From Lachnospiraceae bacterium (GTDB lineage: Bacteria; Bacillota; Clostridia; Lachnospirales; Lachnospiraceae), in the NCBI GenBank assembly GCA_022652545.1, contig JALCRM010000002.1:1-64000 (forward strand): a DNA stretch of 64,000 nucleotides, given 5' to 3'. Position numbers and translations under genes: made by a program. Below the pieces are notes generated by a model. That model saw only the letters and a list, made by a program, of their open reading frames with translations, was not told the DNA's origin and ran no database searches. Below are positions 21,666-31,326 of the stretch, piece after piece; within the stretch, counting starts at the first letter, position 1; each line of letters opens with the position of its first letter.

Positions 21666-23006
21666 ATGGATAAGGCAATAAAAGAAAAAGATCTTAGGCA
21701 GTTCGGCAGGGTTTTCGACAGCAGCGAGACAGCACACGTTGCCATGAATGCAGTCGTGAAAAACGGGATCAATGCATCTGCGCTGAACAGTGCAGCGGGA
21801 GCGATCTACCCCAGGGTGTTCCCGATCGAAGTAGAGGCAGGGGAAGTATGCAACCAGAAAAAGTCCGGCCGCTGCTGGATGTTCGCGTCACTGAACGTCA
21901 TGCGGATCGACGTGATGAAAAAACTGAACCTGAAGAATATGGAGCTCAGCCAGAGTTACCCGTTCTTTTACGATAAACTGGAGCGTTCCAACATGTTCCT
22001 TGAAACCATGCTTGAGACGCTGGAGGAACCGCTCGACGGCCGCCTGATGGCGTTCCTGCTGCAGGATCCCGTCGGTGACGGCGGACAGTGGGATATGTTC
22101 CGCAGTCTGATCGACAAGTACGGTGTCGTGCCGCAGGAGATCTATCCGGAATCACAGGCGTCGTCCAATTCGAGGGAACTGCACGACTGGCTCACGCGCA
22201 AGCTGCGCGGCTGGGCCTGCGAACTCAGGCAGCGTCACGAAGCCGGTGAGTCTGTGGCCGCGCTGCGCGCCTCCAAGGAGAAAATGATGGAGGATGTATA
22301 TCGCATGCTGGCCATCACGCTGGGCAGGCCGCCGATGAGCTTCACCTGGGAAGCTCGCGACAAGGATGGACATTTCGTACAGGTCGCGGATATCACTCCG
22401 CAGGATTTCTTCCGGAAATATGTAGGCTGGAACCTGGACGACCGCATCACGGTCATCAACGCGCCGACGGCTGACAAGCCGTACCACAGGACCTACACGG
22501 TGAAATATCTGGGCAATGTGGAAGGCGGGAAATATCCCGTCAAATACCTGAACCTGCCCATGGAAGACCTGAAGGCACTGGCAGTCGCACAGCTCCGTGA
22601 CGGGCAGACCGTCTGGTTCGGCTCCGACGTGGATCAGTTCTCCGACGACAAGATCGGTCATCTCGCCCTGGACGCCATGGAAGTCGGGCGCCTGTTCGGT
22701 GTGGATTTCCCTATGACGAAGGCACAGCGTCTCGACTACGGCGAGAGCCTCATGACGCATGCGATGGTCATCACCGGCGTGGATCTGGATGAAAAAGGCA
22801 ATCCGGTGCGCTGGAAGGTGGAAAACAGCTGGGGCAAGGAAGTAGGCAAAGACGGCTTCTACGTCATGAGCGACGAGTGGTTTTCCGAGTATGCATACCA
22901 GATCCTGCTGGATCGGAAATACCTTTCCGAAGAGCAGAGGGCGGAGCTGGATACAAAACCGAAGGTGCTGCAGCCCTGGGATCCCATGGGCAGCCTTGCG
23001 TTCTGA
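21666..23006 (+). CDS. pepC: Aminopeptidase C (bleomycin hydrolase family, C1)
   Basis: NQKKSGRCWMFASLNVMR, LMTHAMVITGV, KVENSWG. Confidence 0.94.
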   Translation: MDKAIKEKDLRQFGRVFDSSETAHVAMNAVVKNGINASALNSAAGAIYPRVFPIEVEAGEVCNQKKSGRCWMFASLNVMRIDVMKKLNLKNMELSQSYPFFYDKLERSNMFLETMLETLEEPLDGRLMAFLLQDPVGDGGQWDMFRSLIDKYGVVPQEIYPESQASSNSRELHDWLTRKLRGWACELRQRHEAGESVAALRASKEKMMEDVYRMLAITLGRPPMSFTWEARDKDGHFVQVADITPQDFFRKYVGWNLDDRITVINAPTADKPYHRTYTVKYLGNVEGGKYPVKYLNLPMEDLKALAVAQLRDGQTVWFGSDVDQFSDDKIGHLALDAMEVGRLFGVDFPMTKAQRLDYGESLMTHAMVITGVDLDEKGNPVRWKVENSWGKEVGKDGFYVMSDEWFSEYAYQILLDRKYLSEEQRAELDTKPKVLQPWDPMGSLAF

Positions 23007-23045
23007 AACGGAACGGCGGGCACTTGCAGGGAAAGGGAAAGCGGT

Positions 23046-24122
23046 ATGAACGAAGAGCATCAGCGCAGGCCGCATTACAGCGGCAGCCATCCTCATACAT
23101 ATGAAGAAAAATACAAGGAACTGCAGCCGGAAAAATACGCGGATACGGTGGAAAAGGTGATCGCAAAGGGCAGCACGCCGGCAGGCATGCACCTTCCGAT
23201 CGCCGTCGATGAGATACTCGATGTTCTGAAAATAAAGAGCGGGGAGAGCGGTATTGACTGTACGCTCGGATACGGCGGCCATACGCGCGCGATGCTGGCA
23301 AAACTCGACGGGCAGGGACACCTGTGCGGTCTTGACGTCGACAGTGTGAACCTTGCGCGCACTGCGGGAATGCTGCGTGAAGAAGGCTTCGGGGACGATG
23401 TTTTCACACCGCTGCACCTGAATTTTTCCGCAGTCGACGAAGCTGCGGAAAAGTACGGCCCTTTCGACTTCCTGCTTGCGGACCTCGGGGTGTCTTCCAT
23501 GCAGCTGGACGATCCGAAAAGAGGATTTTCATGGAAACGCGAAGGCCCTCTGGACCTGCGTCTGGATCCTGCCTCCGGCATGACGGCGGCGCAGCGTCTT
23601 AAGACGATGGAGTGCGATGAACTCGAAGGGATGCTTGTGACGAATGCGGATGAACCCTACGCCGCAGAGATCGCCGGCGCCATAACGGCGGCCCTGAAAA
23701 AGGGAGAGCCGGTCAATACGACTGCGCAGCTCCGGAAACTGGTGGAAGCGGGCGTAAAAAACGCACTTGCCCACGAGGAGCGTGAACTGCACGGCGACCA
23801 CCGCAGGAAAGCGGAGATCGAGGAACTGGTCCGCGGATCCTGCCAGCGCACGTTCCAGGCACTGCGGATCGATATCAACGGAGAGTACGAAGCGCTGCAG
23901 GCGCTGCTGGAAAAACTGCCCGCGGTCCTGAGGGAAGGCGGACGCGCGGCATTTCTGACCTTTCATTCGGGAGAAGACCGCATCGTAAAAAAAGAACTGA
24001 AAAGGCTGCACAGGGAAGGACTGCTTTCGGAGATCCCGGACGATGTGACGAGGCCTTCCGCTGAGGAGATGGAGCGCAATCCGAGGGCGCGTTCCGCGAA
24101 ACTGAGGTGGGCGATCAGATGA
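23046..24122 (+). CDS. rsmH: 16S rRNA (cytosine1402-N4)-methyltransferase family protein
   Basis: DCTLGYGGHTRAML, FDFLLADLGVSSMQLDDPKRGFS, RIDINGEYEALQALLEKLP, FLTFHSGEDRIVK. Confidence 0.88.
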   Translation: MNEEHQRRPHYSGSHPHTYEEKYKELQPEKYADTVEKVIAKGSTPAGMHLPIAVDEILDVLKIKSGESGIDCTLGYGGHTRAMLAKLDGQGHLCGLDVDSVNLARTAGMLREEGFGDDVFTPLHLNFSAVDEAAEKYGPFDFLLADLGVSSMQLDDPKRGFSWKREGPLDLRLDPASGMTAAQRLKTMECDELEGMLVTNADEPYAAEIAGAITAALKKGEPVNTTAQLRKLVEAGVKNALAHEERELHGDHRRKAEIEELVRGSCQRTFQALRIDINGEYEALQALLEKLPAVLREGGRAAFLTFHSGEDRIVKKELKRLHREGLLSEIPDDVTRPSAEEMERNPRARSAKLRWAIR

Positions 24123-24712
24123 AGGTGCGCTGGATACTGGCTTCTGCGTCGCCGCGGCGCAGGGAGATCCTGGAACAGATCGGCATAGAACCGGAGGTGC
24201 GGCAGAGTCATCTGGAAGAAAAAGCTGACAGTGCGGACCCGGCGGAGGTAGTACGGCAGCTGTCGCTGCAGAAAGCGGCGGATATCGCGGCGCAGCCTGA
24301 TCTGCAGACATGCGGGGCACCTATGATCGTACTGGGGGCGGACACCGTAGTCGCCGCGGGCGGGAAAATACTCGGCAAGCCCCGGGACCACGGCGAAGCG
24401 GCAGATATGATCAGGCTGCTGCAGGGCAGTACACACCGTGTACTGACCGGCGTCACGATGATCTTCCTGCGGCCGGGGAAACCGGCGGAAACAGTTGCCT
24501 TTACGGAACAGACAGAGGTAGATGTAGCGCCGATGAGCGAGGCGGAGATCACGGCCTATGCGGACAGCCCCGAACCGATGGACAAGGCTGGCGCCTATGC
24601 GATCCAGGGCGGCTTCGCCGCTTATGTGATGAGGATCCGCGGCAGTTACAGCAACGTGGTGGGCCTGCCGGCGGCGCAGGTGTATGAAACGGCACGGAAA
24701 TTCAGCTGGTGA
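24119..24712 (+). CDS. maf: Maf-family nucleoside triphosphate pyrophosphatase
   Basis: LASASPRRREILEQIG, VLGADTVVA, GKPRDHGEAADMIRLLQGSTHRVLTGV; ATGA overlap with the upstream stop. Confidence 0.95.
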   Translation: MKVRWILASASPRRREILEQIGIEPEVRQSHLEEKADSADPAEVVRQLSLQKAADIAAQPDLQTCGAPMIVLGADTVVAAGGKILGKPRDHGEAADMIRLLQGSTHRVLTGVTMIFLRPGKPAETVAFTEQTEVDVAPMSEAEITAYADSPEPMDKAGAYAIQGGFAAYVMRIRGSYSNVVGLPAAQVYETARKFSW

Positions 24713-24744
24713 CGGTCAGCAATTTTGCAAAGGAGCAGAAGACA

Positions 24745-26994
24745 ATGGCGATCACATTTGATGAAGGCAGGAAAATATTCAAGCTGGACACTGACGAAAC
24801 GACCTATCTCATAGGCGTCACACCGGAAGGCTACGTCGGGCACATTTATTATGGAAGAAAACTGTGCCGCCCCTGCGGCCTGCAGCTGCTGCGCACGGAC
24901 GAACGTCCTTTCACTCCCTCCGTTATGGCCCGTGAAAAGGCGAATTTCCTGGACTGCTTTCCGATGGAATACCCGACGGGCGGAACGGGAGATTTCCGGG
25001 AATCCTGCCTGGACGTCCTCAGCGAGAGCGGCCAGAAGGGCTGCGAACTGCTTTTCAGAAGCTGGACGGTAAGCGACGGGAAGCCGGCGCTGGAGGGCCT
25101 GCCCGCATCCTTTGAACACAGGGCGGACGAGAGCGCTCCTTCCGGAGAAGAAAGATTGCAGACTCTCACACTGACGCTGGCGGACAGCGGGCTGGGCCTG
25201 GAGGCTGACCTGCTGTATTCTGTTTTTCCTGCGGAAAACATCATCACGCGCAGCGTGCGGATCCGCAACGTGGGAACCGAAGGCGGGAAATATACGAAGA
25301 GCCAGGTGCTGCGCCTCACCAAGGTGAACAGTGCCTGCATCGATATGGAAGAAAAGAACTTTGACATGGTGACGCTGAACGGTTCCTGGGCCAGGGAGCG
25401 GCACATCGGACGCGGCAGGCTGAACCGCGGCATACAGGGCGTACGCTCGATCCGCGGTGAAACAAGTCACCAGGAGCAGCCGTTCATGGCGCTCGCGACG
25501 GCAGGAACCGACCAGGGAAACGGGGAAGTCTGGGCCATGGACCTCGTGTATTCAGGCAACTTCGAGGCGCTTGCCGAGTGGTCGCAGTTCGATTCGGTAC
25601 GCATGACGCTGGGTATCGGCGGCACCAATTTCGAGTGGCGCCTGCAGCCCGGCGAGACCTTTACAGCCCCGGAAGCTGTGCTGACGTATTCTGCGGCCGG
25701 CTTCGGGCGCATGACAAGGCAGTTCCATGACTTCTGGAGAAAACACATGATCCGGAGCCCCTGGCTGCACCGGGAACGTCCGATCCTCATCAACAACTGG
25801 GAGGCCACTTATTTTGACTTCGATACGGAAAAGCTGATCGGCCTGGCCAGGGAGGCAAAACAGGCCGGCATTGAGATGCTGGTCATGGACGACGGCTGGT
25901 TCGGGCACCGGAACAATGACGACAGCTCGCTCGGCGACTGGAAGGTGAATGAAAACAAACTGCAGGGAGGCCTGAAGCACCTGGTCGACGAGGTGAATGC
26001 CATCGGTCTGAAGTTCGGCATCTGGTTCGAGCCGGAAATGATCTCCCCGGACTCCGAGCTGTACAGGGCGCACCCGGACTGGGTGCTGCGTACGGCAGAC
26101 CGGGCACCGGCCGAATCGCGCCAGCAGTTCGTGCTGGATATCACGCGGAAGGAAGTGCGTGACTGTATCTACGACATGGTAGCCGCCATCCTGCGCTCGG
26201 CCAACATCGAATACGTGAAATGGGATATGAACAGGCAGCTGACGGATCTCGGCAGTGCGGGGCTCCCGGCTGACCGGCAGGGCGAGATCTCCCACCGCTA
26301 TGTACTGGCCCTCTATGAGATGCAGGAGCGCCTGGTCACGGATTTTCCTGAGCTGCTGCTCGAGAACTGCTCCGGCGGAGGCGCCCGCTTCGACGCCGGC
26401 ATGCTGTATTACAGCCCGCAGATCTGGTGTTCGGACGATACGGATGCGATCGAAAGACTCAGGATCCAGGAAGGGACGGAGATGCTCTACCCGCTGTCCA
26501 CAATGGGTGCCCATGTCAGCAAGTGCCCGAACGAACAGGTCGGGCGCATGAGCGGCTTCGAAACGCGCGCAGAGGTGGCGCTTGCCGGTACGTTCGGCTA
26601 TGAACTGGATATCACGAAGATGGATCCGGAGGAACGGAGCAGGATTCCGGGGCAGACGCGGAAATACCACCGTTTCCATTCTCTTATCGCAGAAGGCGAT
26701 TACTACCGCGTCCACTCCTGGAACGACAGCGCGCCGTACGACTGCTGGATCGTCGTTTCAAAGGACAGGGAGCAGGCGCTCGTCACCTTTGTGCAGGTGC
26801 TGGGCCGCCCGAATGCAAAGCGCTATATCCTGCCGCTGTGCGGACTGGATCCGGAGGCGGAATATGAAATGGAGGACGTCGCGGAAAATGCGCAGGCAGG
26901 CGTGTTCGGAGGCGACGAACTGATGCAGTGCGGCTTCACCGTGCCGATGCTGGGAGATTTCAGCAGCAGGCTGTTTTACCTGAAGAAAAAGTAG
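24745..26994 (+). CDS. Alpha-galactosidase, GH36
   Basis: RPILINNWEATYFDF, MLVMDDGWFGHRNND, YVKWDMNRQ, LLLENCSGGGARFDAGMLYYSPQIWCSDDTDAI. Confidence 0.96.
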   Translation: MAITFDEGRKIFKLDTDETTYLIGVTPEGYVGHIYYGRKLCRPCGLQLLRTDERPFTPSVMAREKANFLDCFPMEYPTGGTGDFRESCLDVLSESGQKGCELLFRSWTVSDGKPALEGLPASFEHRADESAPSGEERLQTLTLTLADSGLGLEADLLYSVFPAENIITRSVRIRNVGTEGGKYTKSQVLRLTKVNSACIDMEEKNFDMVTLNGSWARERHIGRGRLNRGIQGVRSIRGETSHQEQPFMALATAGTDQGNGEVWAMDLVYSGNFEALAEWSQFDSVRMTLGIGGTNFEWRLQPGETFTAPEAVLTYSAAGFGRMTRQFHDFWRKHMIRSPWLHRERPILINNWEATYFDFDTEKLIGLAREAKQAGIEMLVMDDGWFGHRNNDDSSLGDWKVNENKLQGGLKHLVDEVNAIGLKFGIWFEPEMISPDSELYRAHPDWVLRTADRAPAESRQQFVLDITRKEVRDCIYDMVAAILRSANIEYVKWDMNRQLTDLGSAGLPADRQGEISHRYVLALYEMQERLVTDFPELLLENCSGGGARFDAGMLYYSPQIWCSDDTDAIERLRIQEGTEMLYPLSTMGAHVSKCPNEQVGRMSGFETRAEVALAGTFGYELDITKMDPEERSRIPGQTRKYHRFHSLIAEGDYYRVHSWNDSAPYDCWIVVSKDREQALVTFVQVLGRPNAKRYILPLCGLDPEAEYEMEDVAENAQAGVFGGDELMQCGFTVPMLGDFSSRLFYLKKK

Positions 26995-27008
26995 GATGTG
27001 ACGGCAGT

Positions 27009-27040
27009 GCCCCGCGGGTTTTCTTCCCGCGGGGCTTTTT
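27009..27040 (+). terminator. Intrinsic terminator downstream of GH36
   Basis: GCCCCGCGGG-ttttctt-CCCGCGGGGC-TTTTT. Confidence 0.9.
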
Positions 27041-27066
27041 GCGCAGAGGGGCGGAGAAGGATAACC

Positions 27067-27519
27067 ATGGACTATAAAGAAATAAACGGACGCGAATCGA
27101 TCCCGGACGATGCCGGCACGCACGATCCCATCGCATTGCTTTCGAATGCGGCGGCCGTACTGAAGGAAGAAATGGAGGATGTGACCTGGGTCGGATTCTT
27201 CCGCGTGAAAGGCCGGAAACTGGTGATCGGTCCCTACCAGGGAGAGATCCGCATCTCGGAATGTCCGGTCGGTACGGGCGCGAAGGGCATCGCCGCCCGG
27301 GATGACCGCACGCTCGCGGTCCCTGACGTACACGCCATGGCGGAATACTGTATCGATGAGGAAGACACCCGGTCGGTGATCGCCGTTCCCGTGCACCGGC
27401 ACGGCAGACTCTATGCCATTCTTTTCCTGGAGAGCGGGAGCAGGGGCAGGTTCACCGATGCCGATGCCCGCGGCCTCGAGGAATTCTCTTCTATCCTGAC
27501 AAAACAGCTGGACAGCTGA
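27067..27519 (+). CDS. GAF-domain protein, free methionine-(R)-sulfoxide reductase-like
   Basis: VGFFRVKGRKLVIGPYQGEIRI, IVP-like AVPDVHA, SVIAVPVHRHGRLYAILFLESG; fRMsr cysteine pattern only partly recognisable. Confidence 0.75.
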   Translation: MDYKEINGRESIPDDAGTHDPIALLSNAAAVLKEEMEDVTWVGFFRVKGRKLVIGPYQGEIRISECPVGTGAKGIAARDDRTLAVPDVHAMAEYCIDEEDTRSVIAVPVHRHGRLYAILFLESGSRGRFTDADARGLEEFSSILTKQLDS

Positions 27520-27579
27520 AAAGCAGGACACAGAAAAAACACATTTTGAACATAGTAGATACACTGTGGGAACGCAATA

Positions 27580-27598
27580 TTTTGATGTAATATCAAAA
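27580..27598. promoter_or_regulatory. Inverted repeat upstream of the Gld-type ABC operon, candidate operator
   Basis: TTTTGAT-GTAAT-ATCAAAA. Confidence 0.45.
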
Positions 27599-27659
27599 AA
27601 TTGTGCTACGATATCCTGTTGTCAGAATACGGACACAATAACGAAAGGGGAATAAAGCT

Positions 27660-28760
27660 GTGATTGAAGTAAAGGACCTGACTAAGAAATACGGCGATCA
27701 CACCGCGGTCGACCATCTTAACTTTCAGATCGGCAAAGGAAGAGTCTATGGTTTTCTGGGGCCGAACGGCGCCGGCAAAACAACCACGATGAACATGATG
27801 ACCGGGTATATCGCCCCGACAGAGGGCACCTGCCTGATCGACGGACACGATGTGCTGGAGGAGCCTGAAGAGGCGCGCAGGAATATCGGATATCTGCCGG
27901 AGATCCCGCCTGTATATATGGACATGACGATCTCCGAGTATCTGGATCTGGCTGCGGATCTGAAAAAGGTACCGAAGGCAGAGAAGAAGCAGATGGCGGA
28001 AGAGGTCATGCAGAAGGTGCAGATCGCCGATATGCAGGGGCGCCTGATCAAGCATCTTTCCAAAGGCTACCGCCAGAGAGTAGGACTGGCACAGGCACTC
28101 ATGGGAAAGCCCGAGACGATCATTCTCGACGAGCCTACGGTGGGCCTGGATCCCCGGCAGATCATTGAGATCCGTGATCTGATCAGGGAACTCGGCAAAG
28201 AGCATACGGTCATCCTGAGCTCCCATATTCTTTCCGAAGTCAGTGAGATCTGCGACTATGTCATGATCCTTTCCCACGGGAAGATGGTCGCGAACGATAC
28301 GACTGAGAATCTGGCTAAAATTATGCAGGGCCAGAATTCCCTGGAACTGACGCTGCGTGCCGATGCCGACAGGACGGAAGCCATGCTGGCGGGCATTCCG
28401 CAGATCTCTTCCCACACGATCAGGCCGCACGGCGAGGACGCCGTAGATGTGACGCTGAAGATGGCCGGCAGCGATGACCTGCGCGAAAAGATCTTCTATA
28501 CCTGCGCCGCCAGCCAGTGCCCCATCCTTCGTATGGATTACACGCATGTTTCCCTGGAGGATATCTTCCTGGAAGTGACAGAGGACGCTCCCGCAGCAAA
28601 ACCGGAGACAGATGCTGATGATGCAGCAAAGGCCGGAGATGCAGCAGAGACCGCGGAAACGAAGGCTGCCGCGGAAGCAGAGCCTGCAAAGGCTGCAGAA
28701 GATACCGGGGCCGCGGAGAATGAGACAGTTCCCGCGGCAGATGAGGAGGGTGACAGATAA
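27660..28760 (+). CDS. ABC transporter ATP-binding protein (GldA-like) with acidic Ala/Glu-rich C-terminal tail
   Basis: GPNGAGKTTT Walker A, LSKGYRQRVGLAQAL signature, ILDEPTVGLDP Walker B; GTG start. Confidence 0.93.
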   Translation: MIEVKDLTKKYGDHTAVDHLNFQIGKGRVYGFLGPNGAGKTTTMNMMTGYIAPTEGTCLIDGHDVLEEPEEARRNIGYLPEIPPVYMDMTISEYLDLAADLKKVPKAEKKQMAEEVMQKVQIADMQGRLIKHLSKGYRQRVGLAQALMGKPETIILDEPTVGLDPRQIIEIRDLIRELGKEHTVILSSHILSEVSEICDYVMILSHGKMVANDTTENLAKIMQGQNSLELTLRADADRTEAMLAGIPQISSHTIRPHGEDAVDVTLKMAGSDDLREKIFYTCAASQCPILRMDYTHVSLEDIFLEVTEDAPAAKPETDADDAAKAGDAAETAETKAAAEAEPAKAAEDTGAAENETVPAADEEGDR

Positions 28761-29623
28761 TGAAGACCATAGCCAAAAAAGAGATCCGGACGTATATGAC
28801 CACCATGTCCGGGTATGTCCTGATCGCCTTCATGCTGTTTGCAGTGGGCATCTATTTTACCGCTTACCATCTTGCGCAGGGGTATCCCAAGTTTTCCGCT
28901 ACGATGTCCTCCTGCGAATTCATGTTCCTGATCATCATCCCTATCCTGACCATGCGTTCCCTGGCCGGTGAAGAAAGGCAGAAAACGGACCAGATGCTGC
29001 TGACGTCACCGCTTTCCATCCGGGACATCGTGCTCGGAAAATTCTTCGGCATGCTGGCTGTTTTCGCGATCGCGATCGGGATCGTCTGCCTGTATCCGCC
29101 GATCCTTACACTGTACGGAACTGTCAATCTGCGCGCTGCCTATGTAGCCATTCTGGGCTATTTCCTGATGGGCGCGGCGTGCATCGCCATCGGCCTGTTC
29201 ATTTCCTCCCTGACCTCCAATCCGGTCATCGCCGCAGTCATCACCTTCGGCGTGATCTTCCTGCTGTACATGATGAGCGGGATCAAGAGCATCTCCGATT
29301 CGACGGCGTTCACTTCCTATATTGCTTATTTTGCCATTATCGTGGCATTGGCGATCCTGATCTTCGTGCTCATGAAGGATGCGATGACGGCCCTGATCGC
29401 CGGTGCTGCCGGCGAAGCAGCGATCACCGTCCTATACTTCAAAAATCCCACGGGTCTCGAAGGCTCGGTGCAGACGATCATGGATGCCCTCGATATAACG
29501 AGCCGTTTCACCGACTTTGCGGACGGTGTGCTGGATCTGAAAAATGTGATCTACTACATCGGTGTTGCAGCACTGTTCCTTGTCCTGACGATCTTTTCGG
29601 TCGGCAAGAGAAGATGGAACTGA
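28760..29623 (+). CDS. ABC transporter permease (GldF/ABC-2 type)
   Basis: Six-helix hydrophobic pattern; EERQKTDQMLLTSPLSIRDIVLGKFFGML; TAATG overlap with ATPase. Confidence 0.9.
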   Translation: MKTIAKKEIRTYMTTMSGYVLIAFMLFAVGIYFTAYHLAQGYPKFSATMSSCEFMFLIIIPILTMRSLAGEERQKTDQMLLTSPLSIRDIVLGKFFGMLAVFAIAIGIVCLYPPILTLYGTVNLRAAYVAILGYFLMGAACIAIGLFISSLTSNPVIAAVITFGVIFLLYMMSGIKSISDSTAFTSYIAYFAIIVALAILIFVLMKDAMTALIAGAAGEAAITVLYFKNPTGLEGSVQTIMDALDITSRFTDFADGVLDLKNVIYYIGVAALFLVLTIFSVGKRRWN

Positions 29624-29641
29624 GGAGGGAGACAGGACGTC

Positions 29642-31291
29642 ATGAAAAATCCATTTGATAAAAAAGCGAAAGACAGTACGGCATCCCAGACAAAACAGGT
29701 GGCCGGACAGAAAAAGCTGCCGAAGCTGACAATTGCAAGAGGCAACAGAATACATATCCGCAAGGGCTCCTATGCCCTGCTTTTCGGCGCGGTCACCCTG
29801 GCGATCGTCGTCGTGGTGAACCTGCTGGTCATGAAGATCCCGTCGCAGTACCGGAGCGTGGATGTCAGCGATTCCGACGTGACGGGGATCTCCGATACGA
29901 CGAAGACGCTGGTCAGCGGCCTGAAGGACGATGTGACGATCTATCTGCTGGCTCAGAGCGGCCAGGAGGATTCCACACTGCAGAAGATGCTTGAGCACTA
30001 CAGCGATCTCTCGAGCCATATCAAGGTGAAGACGGTCGATCCCGTGCAGCATCCTAATTTTGCCAAGGATTATACATCGGACAGCCTGGACAATAATTCC
30101 CTGATCGTAGTCGGGCCGAACAGAAATAAAGTCATTGCCAACTCCAGCATCTATGAGACAAGCATTGATTATCAGACCTACCAGGAGCAGACCACAGGGT
30201 TTGACGGAGAAGGTCAGCTGACCGCCGCCATCAGCTATGTGACATCCGACAATATGCCGACCGTTTATACACTGACCGGCCATTCGGAGACAGCCATGAC
30301 AAGTTCCATGACAACGGCTCTGTCCAAGGACAACATCACCACGGCAGATCTGAGCCTGCTTACGGCAGGTGCCGTGCCGGACGATGCCAGCGCGGTCATT
30401 GTCAATGCACCGCAGACGGATCTCTCTTCCGATGAAGCGGACGAACTGATCGCCTATCTGAAAAAGGGCGGCAAATTGTTCATGGTGACGAATTACTCCA
30501 CGACGGCCATACCCAATCTGCAGAAGGTGCTGAATGAGTACGGTATTTCCACTATGGACGGCGTTGTCGTCGACGTAGGGGCTGACCATTATGCAAACCG
30601 CAACCCGCTCTATCTTGTGCCTACGATCGGGACAGCGGAAGCACTCGGCGATCTTGCAAACGGCGGCTATTATGTCCTTATGCCGGTGGCACAGGGAATC
30701 AAAACACTGGATACAAAGCGCGATACGGTCACGGTCAGTTCATTGCTGTCATCTTCCAGCGACTCGTATATCAAAACAGATGTGAACTCTTCCCTGGAGA
30801 AGGCGGACGGAGATGCGGCAGGTCCCTTTGATCTGGGCGTTGTCGTTACCGAGACGGTGAGCGGGACAGCTTCCTCAGACAGCTCAGCGGCTTCTTCCGA
30901 TGCTTCGTCGGATACGGCGGTTTCGTCGGATACGGCAGCATCGACAGATACGGCGGAATCGGCAGATACGGCGGCTTCAACGGCTGCCGCGGCAACGTCA
31001 GAGTCGGCGGAAACGCGGATCGTGTATCTCACTTCCGAGAATCTGTTCAATGACCAGGTCGATTCTATGGTGTCCGGAAGCAATATGAAGCTGCTGGCGA
31101 ATACCATGAACTGGCTTGTCGGGTCTTCTTCCGATGTCAGCGTTTCCATCCCCAGCAAGAGCCTTTCGGTCACATATCTGACGGTCACCGAAGCGGCGGT
31201 GCGTACATGGGGCTTCCTCACGGTCATTCTGCTGCCGATCGCTTTCCTGGTCTTCGGCGGGGTGCTCGTGTACAGGAGATCCAAAGCCTGA
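29642..31291 (+). CDS. GldG-like ABC-associated protein with extracytoplasmic domain
   Basis: N-terminal TM, DVTIYLLAQSGQEDSTLQKMLEHYSDLSSHIKVKTVDP, C-terminal TM; contains Ser/Ala/Asp/Thr linker. Confidence 0.85.
   Translation: MKNPFDKKAKDSTASQTKQVAGQKKLPKLTIARGNRIHIRKGSYALLFGAVTLAIVVVVNLLVMKIPSQYRSVDVSDSDVTGISDTTKTLVSGLKDDVTIYLLAQSGQEDSTLQKMLEHYSDLSSHIKVKTVDPVQHPNFAKDYTSDSLDNNSLIVVGPNRNKVIANSSIYETSIDYQTYQEQTTGFDGEGQLTAAISYVTSDNMPTVYTLTGHSETAMTSSMTTALSKDNITTADLSLLTAGAVPDDASAVIVNAPQTDLSSDEADELIAYLKKGGKLFMVTNYSTTAIPNLQKVLNEYGISTMDGVVVDVGADHYANRNPLYLVPTIGTAEALGDLANGGYYVLMPVAQGIKTLDTKRDTVTVSSLLSSSSDSYIKTDVNSSLEKADGDAAGPFDLGVVVTETVSGTASSDSSAASSDASSDTAVSSDTAASTDTAESADTAASTAAAATSESAETRIVYLTSENLFNDQVDSMVSGSNMKLLANTMNWLVGSSSDVSVSIPSKSLSVTYLTVTEAAVRTWGFLTVILLPIAFLVFGGVLVYRRSKA
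30905..30976 (+). repeat. Degenerate 18-bp tandem repeat, about 4 units, in the GldG-like CDS
   Basis: TCGTCGGATACGGCGGTT / TCGTCGGATACGGCAGCA / TCGACAGATACGGCGGAA / TCGGCAGATACGGCGGCT encoding about (SSDTAx)n. Confidence 0.8.
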
Positions 31292-31326
31292 AAGAAGCGG
31301 CGGTTCTCTTCATGGAGGTTTATCAG

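Noticed and set aside
22152-23417. 421-aa minus-strand ORF
   Set aside because: Antisense to pepC and rsmH; His/Arg-rich shadow ORF.
25552-26715. 387-aa minus-strand ORF
   Set aside because: Antisense to the GH36 gene; shadow ORF.
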